Assembly: GCA_016208165.1 (NCBI GenBank)
Contig: JACQYL010000079.1
Span: forward strand, 1-39,696
DNA: 39,696 nt
Direction: 5' to 3'
DNA from: Deltaproteobacteria bacterium
Lineage (GTDB): Bacteria; Desulfobacterota; Desulfarculia; JACQYL01
This document shows, piece after piece, positions 24,560 through 32,737 of the stretch. Both the position numbers and the translations under genes were made by a program. Every line of letters starts with the position of its first letter. Within the stretch, counting starts at the first letter, position 1. The notes below the pieces were generated by a model. The model saw nothing but the letters and a program-made list of their open reading frames with translations. It was not told the DNA's origin and made no database searches.

Positions 24560-25900
24560 ATGAACGTGGACCAACCGTATTTCAACATGGAGGTGGAACC
24601 GCAGCTCAACACGCCCCGGATGCGCGAGCTGCAGTGGAGCAAATTGAAGGAGGCGCTCCGTTTCTTTTACGACAAGGTGCCCTTCGAGCGGCGGCGCATG
24701 GACCGGGCCGGGGTGCGTCCCGAGGACATCCATTCCTTTGACGATTTCGCCCGCGCCATACCGCACATTGGACAGGCCGACTATCGCGACGCCATGTCCG
24801 AAGGAGGATTGGACCTGCCCAAAGTGTACACGGATCTGTTCGGCGAGGAACGATTCAAAGACCTGTTCCTGCTTACGTCCACGTCCGGAACCACGGGCAT
24901 TCCGACTCCCTACCCGTTATTCAAGTCAGGGCTCGACCGGGTGGCCGACATCTTTGGACGCATGGGATGGCGCGTGGGCATGAGACCCGGCGACCGTCTG
25001 GCCCTCTGTTTCGGCCTCAGCATGCACGCGGCGGGCACGCCGCAGATGTTCTGGTTCCGCACCCTGCCCGGATTGACCATTATTCCCATGGGCGCGGAGG
25101 CGGGCGCCGAAAGGCTGCTCAACTTCTTCAAGGTCTTCAAGCCCACCATATTCACCGGCACGCCCTCTCTCGCGCTTCACTTGGTGGAACGCGCCCCGGA
25201 AGTCCTCGGGCATGGCGTCGGGGAACTGGGCATCCGGATTCTGTTTTGCGGCGGCGAACCGGGCGCCGGTATTCCCGAGGTGCGCCAACGCCTCGAGGGG
25301 GAATACCGGGCCAGGCTGTTCGACGTGGGCGCAGGCTATGGATGCTCGTGCGAACATCCAATCTACCAGGGCATGCACTGGGTGGCGGACGACTACTGCT
25401 ATTACGAACTGGTGGATCCGGAAACCTTCCAGCCGGTCCCCTTCGAGAACGGGGCCACGGGTCTGGCCGTGTTCACGCCCCTCGAACCGCAATACGGACA
25501 TTTCTTTTTCAGCCTGCGATACACGCTGATGGACATCCATCAGGTATTCACGGACACCTGCGCCTGCGGCAAGTCGGGCTTCCGGTACAAGATCGTGGGG
25601 CGCGCCGACGACATGCTCAAAGTCAAGGGCGTACCCGTCTATCCCGCCGGCATCCAGGGCGTCATCCACACGTTCATTCCGCGGGTGACCGGGGCTTTCA
25701 AGGTTCTTCTGGACGAGCCGCCTCCGCGTGTGGTTCCTCCATTAAAGCTCAAGATCGAGCACAGTGAAAACGTTACGGAGAGCGATCTGCCGGGTCTTGA
25801 GAAAGAGCTGCGGCCCTCCATCACCTGGGTAAAGCCGAACTCCATCGAACGATCGACGAAGAAAACGAAGTTCATCGAGGCGCTGTACGAGAAGAAGTAG
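24560..25900 (+). CDS. Phenylacetate-CoA ligase-family AMP-forming acyl-CoA ligase
   Basis: The 446 residues have the PaaK-type layout. The N-terminal helical region (LKEALRFFYDKVPFERRRMDRAG) is followed by the ATP-binding P-loop STSGTTGIPTP, then GTPSLALHLVE, a GGEPG motif, and the hinge region GRADDMLKVKGVPVYPAGIQ. It would activate an aromatic or other carboxylic acid to its CoA thioester with ATP. It is first in a run of acyl-CoA genes behind a -24/-12 promoter. The substrate cannot be read from the sequence. The segment CSCEHPIY...CACGKSG contains the cysteines typical of a metal-binding region in this family. Confidence 0.88.
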   Translation: MNVDQPYFNMEVEPQLNTPRMRELQWSKLKEALRFFYDKVPFERRRMDRAGVRPEDIHSFDDFARAIPHIGQADYRDAMSEGGLDLPKVYTDLFGEERFKDLFLLTSTSGTTGIPTPYPLFKSGLDRVADIFGRMGWRVGMRPGDRLALCFGLSMHAAGTPQMFWFRTLPGLTIIPMGAEAGAERLLNFFKVFKPTIFTGTPSLALHLVERAPEVLGHGVGELGIRILFCGGEPGAGIPEVRQRLEGEYRARLFDVGAGYGCSCEHPIYQGMHWVADDYCYYELVDPETFQPVPFENGATGLAVFTPLEPQYGHFFFSLRYTLMDIHQVFTDTCACGKSGFRYKIVGRADDMLKVKGVPVYPAGIQGVIHTFIPRVTGAFKVLLDEPPPRVVPPLKLKIEHSENVTESDLPGLEKELRPSITWVKPNSIERSTKKTKFIEALYEKK

Positions 25901-25944
25901 CTCCCAATATCCGTTCTTATTAACTCTTAATTTTGGAGGAAAAA

Positions 25945-26727
25945 ATGGCGGAAAGACTTTTCACCCAAGCGGAACTCGAGGAATTCTCCAAAGACTTCAT
26001 GGGCTTGACGATGGAGGCCTTGGAGAAAGGCGACATTGAAAAGGCGAATCAATGGATACGAAGGCACGACGGAACCAAGGATGCTATTCATGACCTCTAT
26101 CTACACTGGATTACGGCCCTGCTTTCCCATATTTATGATAACTGGGGGGAAGACGCCGCCGTCAAGGCGGTCAAGGATACGGCCTGTCACGGGCAATCGG
26201 GCTGGGCCCTCCCCATTATGAAAGTCAAAGAACAGATTATGCAGGAAAAGGGGCTTAAAGGATATATCGAGTGGATTGTAGACCTTTGGAGACAACATAG
26301 CATGTATCCTGGAACCACGTTCGAAGAGGACGACGAGAAGATCATCCTGACCATGAAACAGTGCGGCAGCGGCGGCCGATTGATCAACATGGGCGCCTAC
26401 GACGGACCATTCGGGTACCGGAAGCTGAAAAAGGCCGGGCCCCACACCTGGGGAGAGGAGAATCTGCCGGTCTATTGTTCCCACTGCCCCTGGGTGCACG
26501 AGATCGCTCCGTTGTTTTACGGCGGGCCCGGAGCGCAATTGTGGGTGCACGCGTCTCCGTTCCCGAAAAAGCCCGGCGATCCGTGCATCTATCACATCTA
26601 CAAGGATCCGGACAAGATTCCGGACAAGTACTACGAGCGCATCGGCATGACGCGCCAGGGGAAAGCGTTGCCGCCCACCTGTGGCGTTGCGCCGGACAAG
26701 GACGCGGCTTCCACCTGGACCAAGTAG
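25945..26727 (+). CDS. Conserved unknown cysteine-containing protein of the aryl-CoA operon
   Basis: I do not recognise this 260-residue protein. The N-terminal third is helical and acidic (LTMEALEKGDIEKANQWIRRHDGTKDAIHDLYLHWI). The C-terminal half has cysteines in QCGSGGRL, VYCSHCPWVHE, GDPCIYHI and PPTCGVAP, which could bind a metal or cluster. There is no signal peptide or membrane segment, so it is probably cytoplasmic. TTTTGGAGG lies six bases before the ATG at 25945. It sits 44 bp behind the CoA ligase and before the DUF35/thiolase pair on the same strand, so a part in the same pathway is likely. Confidence 0.75.
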   Translation: MAERLFTQAELEEFSKDFMGLTMEALEKGDIEKANQWIRRHDGTKDAIHDLYLHWITALLSHIYDNWGEDAAVKAVKDTACHGQSGWALPIMKVKEQIMQEKGLKGYIEWIVDLWRQHSMYPGTTFEEDDEKIILTMKQCGSGGRLINMGAYDGPFGYRKLKKAGPHTWGEENLPVYCSHCPWVHEIAPLFYGGPGAQLWVHASPFPKKPGDPCIYHIYKDPDKIPDKYYERIGMTRQGKALPPTCGVAPDKDAASTWTK

Positions 26728-26908
26728 TTGTGTGCCGGCCTCGGCTTGCATACACTCGTTAACGGAACTCACACGACACAGTGAGCCGCTCCGCCGAAGG
26801 CGGTGCGGCCGTGTATAGGGAGCCCGAGTCCCGCCTCCGGCGGGATGTTCAGAGTTTCCCTCAGTACAACACAATACACACCGTTTCTGCACCCAAGGAA
26901 GACACGAC

Positions 26909-27340
26909 ATGGGAAACCAACCCAAAAAGACGGCGGAAGGGCTGTTTGAACTCCCGGACGGGGACCTCGACAAGGGCTATCTGCTGGGCTCGAAATGCGC
27001 TCACTGCGGAATGGTATCCTTCCCCAAACGCAAGATCTGTCCGAGTTGTCTAGCGGACGACGGCATCGAAGAAATCCCCCTCAGCAAGCGGGGCAAGCTC
27101 TTTTCCTTTTCGATCAACCAGATGGCTCCCGAGGGGTTCAAAGCGCCCTACGTCATGGGCAAGGTCGACCTGCCGGAACAGGTGCGCATTTTTGCCGTGA
27201 TTACCGGTTGCCCTCCGGAAGAGGACGCGTTGAGCATCGGCATGGACATGGAAATGGCTTTCGAACCCGTGTATCGGGGCAAGAACGGCGAGCCGCTGGT
27301 GGGGTATACCTTTCGACCCGCAGGTCGCGCGACGAAATAA
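26909..27340 (+). CDS. DUF35 OB-fold protein with zinc ribbon (thiolase partner)
   Basis: The 143 residues have an N-terminal rubredoxin-like zinc ribbon (KCAHCGMVSFPKRKICPSC) and a C-terminal OB fold (GKLFSFSINQMAPEGFKAPYVMGKVDLPEQVRIFAVI). Members of this family bind to thiolases or HMG-CoA synthase and channel acyl-CoA substrates. BbsA, partner of the thiolase BbsB in benzylsuccinate degradation, is one example. The thiolase gene starts 18 bp downstream, so the two products probably form one enzyme. Confidence 0.88.
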   Translation: MGNQPKKTAEGLFELPDGDLDKGYLLGSKCAHCGMVSFPKRKICPSCLADDGIEEIPLSKRGKLFSFSINQMAPEGFKAPYVMGKVDLPEQVRIFAVITGCPPEEDALSIGMDMEMAFEPVYRGKNGEPLVGYTFRPAGRATK

Positions 27341-27358
27341 ACCGGGAAGGAATCAGAT

Positions 27359-28540
27359 ATGGGTAAACCGGCAAGAAACGTAGCCGTCATCGGCATAGGC
27401 ATGACGAAGTTCGGCAAGCATCCCGAGCTGTCGCTCAAGGACCTGGCCCGGGAAGCCGGCTGGGCGGCCATCCGCGACGCGGGCGTCGATCCCCGGAACA
27501 TCGAAGTGATCTACTGCGGCAATTCGGTCGAAGGGCTGCTGTCCGGGCAGGAAGACGTTCGCGGACAAGTGGTCATGCGGGAGATGGGCCTGGCGGGCAA
27601 GGCGGTCATCAATACGCCCAATGCCTGTGCGTCGTCTTCCACCTCGTTTCGCGAGGCCTGGCTCGCCGTGGCGTCGGGAGTGTACGATATCGCCCTGGCC
27701 GTGGGTTTCGAAAAGCTGTACATCGATGACACCGCCAAAACCACCAGGGCCCTGGCTTCGTGCACGGACGTGATGACAGAAGGCAATATGGGCGTGTTCT
27801 TTCCGGGCATGTACGCCATGGAAGCCAAACGCTACATGCACGACACGGGCTGCACCCGGGAACACCTGGCCAAGGTGGCCGTGAAGAACCACCGGAACGG
27901 TTGCCTCAATCCGCACGCACAGATCCGGCATGAGGTCACTATCGAGGAGGTGTTGAACTCGAAACTCATCGCCGACCCGCTGACCCTGTACATGTGTTCG
28001 CCCATCGGCGACGGCGGGGCCGCCGCCATTCTGTGCGCCGGCGACATCGCCGCCCAATACCGGTCGGACCCCGTGTTCATTGCGAGCAGCGGTATGTCTT
28101 CCGGAGCGTACCAGGATCTGGCCATCGACCGGCCGTCTCCCACGGCCGTGCAGATGGCCGCTCAGGAAGCCTACGAAATCGCGGGCATCGGCCCCGAGGA
28201 CATCGACCTGGCGGAATTGCACGACGCTTTCTCCCCGGCGGAGCTGATCTATTTCGAGGAACTGGGCTTTTGTCCCCACGGTGAAGCACCCCGGTACCTG
28301 GACGAAGGGCGTACGGAAATCGGCGGCGCCATGCCCATCAATACGAGCGGGGGCCTCGAGTGCAAAGGGCATCCCGTGGGAGCCACCGGCCTGGCCATGA
28401 TCCACGAAGTGGTGACCCAGCTTCGCGGCCATGCGGGTCCAAGACAGGTCCGGGGCCCTAAAGTGGGCCTCGTGCAGAACGGCGGAGGCCTCATCGGAGG
28501 CGACGCCGCCGCCATGTGCGTGCATATTCTGAAAATATGA
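27359..28540 (+). CDS. Thiolase-family acyl-CoA acetyltransferase (SCP-x/BbsB type)
   Basis: The 393 residues have the nucleophilic Cys90 in NTPNACASSST, HDAFSP near residue 285, and GGLECKGHPVGATG near the C-terminus with the catalytic histidine. It lacks the usual second catalytic cysteine motif of biosynthetic thiolases, as SCP-x/DUF35-linked thiolases do. It would cleave a beta-ketoacyl-CoA with the preceding DUF35 protein. GGAAGGAA lies upstream of the ATG. A two-hairpin element starts 15 bases after its stop. Confidence 0.92.
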   Translation: MGKPARNVAVIGIGMTKFGKHPELSLKDLAREAGWAAIRDAGVDPRNIEVIYCGNSVEGLLSGQEDVRGQVVMREMGLAGKAVINTPNACASSSTSFREAWLAVASGVYDIALAVGFEKLYIDDTAKTTRALASCTDVMTEGNMGVFFPGMYAMEAKRYMHDTGCTREHLAKVAVKNHRNGCLNPHAQIRHEVTIEEVLNSKLIADPLTLYMCSPIGDGGAAAILCAGDIAAQYRSDPVFIASSGMSSGAYQDLAIDRPSPTAVQMAAQEAYEIAGIGPEDIDLAELHDAFSPAELIYFEELGFCPHGEAPRYLDEGRTEIGGAMPINTSGGLECKGHPVGATGLAMIHEVVTQLRGHAGPRQVRGPKVGLVQNGGGLIGGDAAAMCVHILKI

Positions 28541-28554
28541 AATCGCAGAGTATT

Positions 28555-28632
28555 CGGGGAACCCTTTTGAAAAAAGGTTCCCCGAGCCCCTCCCAAAACG
28601 TTTTACGTTGGGTCACCCCGCGTGCCGCGGGG
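28555..28632 (+). repeat. Two-hairpin extragenic element, copy E
   Basis: Hairpin 1 at 28555-28584 has outer arms CGGGGAACC and GGTTCCCCG. The linker CCCCTCCCAAAACGTTTT follows, then hairpin 2 at 28616-28632 (CCCCGCG, TGC, CGCGGGG). Confidence 0.75.
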
Positions 28633-28681
28633 AGACCTGGGGCAAGGTCGGATCTCCGGGGAGTGGATGACGAGGCCTGTA

Positions 28682-29023
28682 GGTTGGGTTGAGGTACGAA
28701 ACCCAACAAATAGGCCCGTATCGCAAGGAATCACCGGGGCGTCGCCACGGGCGGCATGTAGGGGCGAATTGCCATTCGCCCCCTCGAAGGCGTAAGGCGC
28801 GTAGGCATGTAGGTTGGGTTGAGCATCGCGAAACCCAACAAATGGTCCGCGGATGCGCCCGTGTTGCAGGGAATGACCGGGGATTGTGATCGGTGACATG
28901 TAGGGGCGAATCGTGATTCGCCCCTCCGAAAACATAAGGCACAAGGTTGGGTTGAGGAACGAAACCCAACAAATAGGTCCGGATACGTTGGGTTACGCTC
29001 GCTGCGCTCGCTAACCCAACAAC
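28682..29023 (+). repeat. Tandem units of about 130 bp carrying two palindromes
   Basis: Units begin at 28682, 28812 and 28945, each with GGTTGGGTTGAG and the closing AAACCCAACAAAT. Units 1 and 2 continue with CCGGGG and a GTAGGGGCGAAT palindrome (28770, 28903), then a (G/A)TAAGGC end. Unit 3 instead runs into a last TTGGGTTACGCTCGC / GCTAACCCAAC palindrome at 28988-29022. The array fills the gap between the thiolase and the DUF2148 pair, directly before the next ribosome-binding site. Confidence 0.75.
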
Positions 29024-29037
29024 CAAAGGAGGGTACT

Positions 29038-29823
29038 ATGGAGAAGTACGATCAGTTGCGAGGCGAGGAGTATGTCAACGACTGGCCGCGACACTCCGCT
29101 CAGGACTTGCGGCGTCGTGAAGCCACGATATTGGCGGCCAAGTTGTGCATGAACGCGGCGCTGACGGCTCCCGTGGCCGGCGGCGTGCCGCAGGTCGAGG
29201 CACATCTGGTGTACGGTCAGGAGGAGCTCGAGAAGGTGGCGCGTAAGATGGAAGAACTGGCCTACACCAACGAACGCTGGAAACAGCGTTTTCTCAACGA
29301 AGCCGTCATGGTGCGCGAGTCGGACGTGATCCTGTTCCTGGGGAACTACCGCGCCCACGAAACGCCTCTGGACGCCAATTGCGGTCTGTGCGGCGGAGCC
29401 CAGGGCTGCTCGTTTCTCTATACCCGGCGCAAAACCAAGGACGGACTCATCGACATAACGGATCGCCGCAGCGAAACGCCCATCCAGGGCCCGTTGTGCG
29501 GGGCCCGGGTCGACGACCTGGGATACGCGTGGGCTTCCGCGGCGTGGATGGCTCAAACGCTTCTGGTGGACGCCCGCCCCTTCATGAGCGTCGGCCTGGC
29601 CGGCATGAAACTCGGATACTGTCCCAATTCGGCCATTGTCGTGGGCATGCCCATGGCGACCCTGTCCAAGAACCCGTATCAGGACATCAATATCGATTAC
29701 CACCTGGTGAACATGGATAAGATGATCGACAACACCCGGAAGAATTTCGTGTGCAACCGGCAGACCGCGTCGGGCATCAATTTCGACTATCGGACCCAAT
29801 ACCCGAAGAAGAAGGAGGAATAG
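29038..29823 (+). CDS. DUF2148 (ferredoxin-domain) protein, first of a pair
   Basis: The 261 residues include the typical DUF2148 cysteine run NCGLCGGAQGCSFLY, then LCGARVDDLGYAWASAAWMAQTLLVDARPFMSVGLAG and YCPNSAIVVGMPM. The cysteines probably bind an iron-sulfur cluster; the biochemical role of the family is not established. AAAGGAGG lies six bases before the ATG. It is followed one base later by a second DUF2148 gene, so the two may form a heterodimer. Nearness to thiolase and acyl-CoA dehydrogenase suggests an electron-transfer part in aryl- or acyl-CoA breakdown, which is inference. Confidence 0.85.
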   Translation: MEKYDQLRGEEYVNDWPRHSAQDLRRREATILAAKLCMNAALTAPVAGGVPQVEAHLVYGQEELEKVARKMEELAYTNERWKQRFLNEAVMVRESDVILFLGNYRAHETPLDANCGLCGGAQGCSFLYTRRKTKDGLIDITDRRSETPIQGPLCGARVDDLGYAWASAAWMAQTLLVDARPFMSVGLAGMKLGYCPNSAIVVGMPMATLSKNPYQDINIDYHLVNMDKMIDNTRKNFVCNRQTASGINFDYRTQYPKKKEE

Positions 29824-29824
29824 C

Positions 29825-30664
29825 ATGGCCAGAATTCGTGGAATAGAAGCGGCCCGGGAGGGATTACTCCAGGCGGCCAAACTGGCGACGGTCGCGGCCT
29901 ATCGCGCGCCTCAACTCACGGCCAGGCTGACCCTCAAAACGGAAATCGTCACGGGAGAAGACTTGCGGCCCATTATCGAGTTCTATGGCGAGGTGGCGCC
30001 CATTTCTCCGGTCATGTCCTTCGATTACGAGACCATCAAGCATTTCGTGGACAGTGGAGAGGGCATCGCCGTGCTCCTTCTGGGTGCGGACCTGACCGTT
30101 TCCGAAATGGGTTGGGATTGCGGAGCCTGCGGATTCGAAAGCTGCGCCGAGTTCAACCGGTACACCAAGGAACACAAGAGTCCAGGCCTGCTGTGGAGCG
30201 GTCCCTCGTGCGCGTGGAAAGTCATGGATTTTGCCGCGGCCTGCGATTTCGCGTGCGCGGCCCTGAATCAGTACCGCCTCGACAACCGGGCCATGGGCAC
30301 CTGCGGCGCCGCGGCGGCGGCCACGGGTTTCCTTCCCGGATCGAGCGCCGTCATCGGCATTCCCATCGGCCCTCCGGGCGAATTGAAATACTACAGCCGT
30401 TCCCAGAACATGAAGGCCTTTCCTCACGAGCGGCATCGCGAGTGTCTGATCCGAACGTCTCCCACCAACTGGATGGCTTTCCCGGGCAGTACGCGTCCGC
30501 CCATCAAGACGAAGGACAACTGGTGGGAAAACCAGGAGTTCATCAAGTGGGCGCCCCTGTCCGAAGCGGAACTCCAGTTCGTGCAGCAGACCCTGGGAAA
30601 AGTTCAGGCCGTGGCCATGAAGCACGCGCCCAATGTGGCTAAATTCTACGAAGACGAAAAGTAG
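29825..30664 (+). CDS. DUF2148 (ferredoxin-domain) protein, second of a pair
   Basis: This 279-residue paralogue of the preceding protein has DCGACGFESCAEFNRY, GPSCAWKVMDFAAACDFACAALNQYRLDNRAMGTCGAAAAATG and PGSSAVIGIPIG. It has more cysteines in the core than its neighbour (for example SC, AC, AC, TC), so it may carry the full cluster set. The gene starts one base after the stop of the first (TAG C ATG), which suggests coupled translation and equal amounts of both. Confidence 0.85.
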   Translation: MARIRGIEAAREGLLQAAKLATVAAYRAPQLTARLTLKTEIVTGEDLRPIIEFYGEVAPISPVMSFDYETIKHFVDSGEGIAVLLLGADLTVSEMGWDCGACGFESCAEFNRYTKEHKSPGLLWSGPSCAWKVMDFAAACDFACAALNQYRLDNRAMGTCGAAAAATGFLPGSSAVIGIPIGPPGELKYYSRSQNMKAFPHERHRECLIRTSPTNWMAFPGSTRPPIKTKDNWWENQEFIKWAPLSEAELQFVQQTLGKVQAVAMKHAPNVAKFYEDEK

Positions 30665-30712
30665 CCACAGGGATCGTTTGCTGGTATAAATATATCCTTT
30701 GAGAGGGTATTT

Positions 30713-30806
30713 GGGGAACCCTTCTGAAGAAGGGTTCCCCGACCCCCTCCCAAGACTTCTAAATTCGGGTCATCCCGCAGGCCGGTGCCGGCCTGCGGGA
30801 TGACCC
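30713..30806 (+). repeat. Two-hairpin extragenic element, copy F
   Basis: Hairpin 1 at 30713-30740 is a perfect 13-bp stem (GGGGAACCCTTCT, loop GA). The linker CCCCCTCCCAAGACTTCT follows. Hairpin 2 at 30767-30806 is a perfect 19-bp stem (GGGTCATCCCGCAGGCCGG, loop TG). It starts about 50 bases after the second DUF2148 stop. Confidence 0.8.
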
Positions 30807-30919
30807 GCTGCAATACGCGGTTTCCCCTCGCACGGTCATCATGCTGTGAGCGCCTCCCGCAGGAGCCTGCCGTGAGCTTGCTGAAAGCCGTGAGCCCGTC
30901 GAACCGGTCGAAGGGTGGC

Positions 30920-30980
30920 GCCTGCTTGAAGGGTTTTGAAGGGGGGATCGGGGGGAAACGTTGGAAAAAGTTTCCCCCCG
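30920..30980 (-). repeat. Two-hairpin extragenic element, copy G (inverted)
   Basis: On the minus strand, hairpin 1 (CGGGGGGAAAC / GTTTCCCCCCG, 30948-30980) is followed by the linker CCCCCCTTCAAAACCCTTCAA. It faces copy F and lies 33-65 bases before the acyl-CoA dehydrogenase ATG, so it forms part of that gene's leader. Confidence 0.6.
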
Positions 30981-31012
30981 TTGATAAGACGATCACGAAA
31001 GCGGACTGGATA

Positions 31013-32167
31013 ATGGATTTCGACCTGACTGAAGAGCATCGCATGATCCGGGAGATGTCCCGGGATTTCGCGGACGAAGTGATCGCGCCCCGGGCCGAAG
31101 AGATGGAGCGCACGGGAGCATACCCCTACGACATCTACGCGCGGATGGCCGAACTGGGGATGATGGGCATCCCGTTTCCGGAAACCTGCGGCGGCAGCGG
31201 AGGCGACTGGGTCGGCATGCACCTGTGCATCGAGGAGATCGCCCGGGGCGACATCACGGTCGCGGCGTGCCTCGAGGTGACCACCAGCGTGGTGGGCGAG
31301 GAACTGTTTGCCTTCGGAACCGAGGAACAGCAGCAGGAGTGGCTCGTTCCCATCGCCCGGGGAACTCAAATCGGCGCCTTCGGCCTGACGGAAGCGGACA
31401 CGGGCTCGGACGCGGCCTCCCTTCGCACCACGGCCCGAAAAGACGGAGACGAATGGGTCCTGGACGGCGCCAAGCAGTTCATCACCAACATCGGCATGGA
31501 TACTTCATCCATGGTGATCGTGGCGGCTCGCACCGGGGTCCAGAAAAACGGTTCCCCCGCCATATCCACGTTCATCGTGCCCAAAACCGCGCCCGGATTC
31601 AGCTTGGGTAAACGGTACGAGAAAATGGCCTGGCACGCGTCCGCCACCCACGAGATCATTTTGGACCACTGCCGCATCCCGGCCGCCAATCTCTTGGGCG
31701 ATCCCGAACGGGGATTCGCTCAGCACCTGGCGGCCCTCCAGACCGGCCGCGTCAGCCTGGCCGCCATGTCCATAGGTCTGGCTCAAGCGTGCCTGGACGC
31801 GTCCTTGAAATACGCCCAGGAACGCACCCAGTTCGGCAAACCCATTTTCGAGCACCAGGCCGTGTCGTTCAAACTCGCCGACATGGCCGTGTCCATCGAA
31901 CTCGCCCGCAACCTCATGCTCAAAGCGGCCTGGCTCAAGGATCATAAAAGGAAATACATATTCGAGGCCGCGGCGGCCAAGCTCTACGCTTCCGAAATGG
32001 CCGAAAAAGCGGCCAGCGACGCTGTTCAGATCCACGGCGGCTACGGCTGCATGGACGAATACCCCGTGTCCCGCTATTACCGCTCTTCGAAATTCCTCCA
32101 GATCGTGGAAGGCACCTCGGAAGTGCAACGCATGATCATCGGGCGGGTTTTAGCAGGAAAGATGTAG
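31013..32167 (+). CDS. Acyl-CoA dehydrogenase
   Basis: The 384 residues are a standard length. The N-terminal helical domain (MDFDLTEEHRMIREMSRDFADEVIAP) precedes the FAD/substrate region FGLTEADTGSDAASL and the middle beta domain. Near the C-terminus are ERTQFGKPI and VQIHGGYGCMDEYPVSRYYR, and the catalytic base region is IVEGTSEVQRMIIGR. I start at the ATG at 31013 because the family's N-terminus begins there; an in-frame upstream start at 30785 would translate repeat DNA. No strong ribosome-binding site is visible. It probably oxidises the CoA ester made by the upstream ligase before thiolytic cleavage. Confidence 0.92.
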   Translation: MDFDLTEEHRMIREMSRDFADEVIAPRAEEMERTGAYPYDIYARMAELGMMGIPFPETCGGSGGDWVGMHLCIEEIARGDITVAACLEVTTSVVGEELFAFGTEEQQQEWLVPIARGTQIGAFGLTEADTGSDAASLRTTARKDGDEWVLDGAKQFITNIGMDTSSMVIVAARTGVQKNGSPAISTFIVPKTAPGFSLGKRYEKMAWHASATHEIILDHCRIPAANLLGDPERGFAQHLAALQTGRVSLAAMSIGLAQACLDASLKYAQERTQFGKPIFEHQAVSFKLADMAVSIELARNLMLKAAWLKDHKRKYIFEAAAAKLYASEMAEKAASDAVQIHGGYGCMDEYPVSRYYRSSKFLQIVEGTSEVQRMIIGRVLAGKM

Positions 32168-32170
32168 ATT

Positions 32171-32334
32171 TCAGCAGGCTGCTGAAAAACGCGATCTGCG
32201 GCGTTGCGCTTCATCCTTCGTCACTGCGACGTACTCTACGTACGCCTCATTCCTCTGGACTTGCGCGCCTTGCATCTCATCGTTTTTTATCAACCTGCAA
32301 CAACCAGGGTTTTTCAACGGACTGTTGGGAGATG
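32171..32334. repeat. MITE-like element with imperfect terminal inverted repeats
   Basis: The left end TTTCAGCAGGCTGCTGAAAAAC and, in reverse complement, the right end CCCAACAGTCCGTTGAAAAAC are imperfect inverted repeats. They enclose about 120 bp without a gene, directly after the acyl-CoA dehydrogenase stop. The pattern resembles a small non-autonomous mobile or palindromic element. Confidence 0.5.
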
Positions 32335-32335
32335 T

Positions 32336-32441
32336 TCGGGAAACCCTTTTGAAAAATCCCGCCGCAGCGGGACTAATCCTTCCCAAAACATTTTGAGTGA
32401 GGGTCATCCCGCCGGCCGACGACGGCCTGCAGGATGACCCT
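32336..32441 (+). repeat. Two-hairpin extragenic element, copy H (degenerate)
   Basis: Hairpin 1 is reduced to CGGGA...TCCCG around AACCCTTTTGAAAAA. The linker CTTCCCAAAACATTTTGAG is well kept, and hairpin 2 has AGGGTCATCC (32400) pairing with GGATGACCCT (32441), similar to copy F. Confidence 0.6.
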
Positions 32442-32518
32442 AGTGCAGATAGCGCATCCGCGATATGGCCGGACCCTTGAAGGGTGCTCGGTTTCACTGC
32501 ATCGGGCATTTCCGGTTA

Positions 32519-32620
32519 TATTCAAGTAGAACCGGCCCCCAGGGCCACCTTTTCAGGGTGGCGTGGACAACTCGCTTGTCCACGTTGCGAAGCAACAAGA
32601 GGTCCTATCCCGCCGAGCTA
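32519..32620 (+). repeat. Three-hairpin element, copy 1
   Basis: After TTCAAGTAGAACCGG come hairpin A (CCACC/GGTGG, 32545-32561), hairpin B (GTGGACAA/TTGTCCAC, 32563-32583) and hairpin C (GTTGC/GCAAC, 32584-32596), then AAGAGGTCCTATCCCGC. Copy 2 lies 219 bp downstream. Confidence 0.65.
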
Positions 32621-32737
32621 AGCTGCAACCTCGTTCGGAACATCCGTAAACCTCTCCTGTAATTTAGAGCCGGTCCCTCGGGGGTGTCGCACCGCGCACG
32701 ATATCATGATTTCCTCTGCGCCCCGCGCCCCCATACT

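Noticed and set aside
27353-28525. Minus-strand open frame of 390 codons opposite the thiolase
   Set aside because: The plus-strand thiolase has complete catalytic motifs. The antisense frame reflects the GC-rich third positions.
4026-32441. CRISPR array or phage attachment sites as explanation of the repeated palindromes
   Set aside because: The copies are kilobases apart, lie after genes, have no regular spacers, and differ in the second hairpin. No integrase or cas gene is present.
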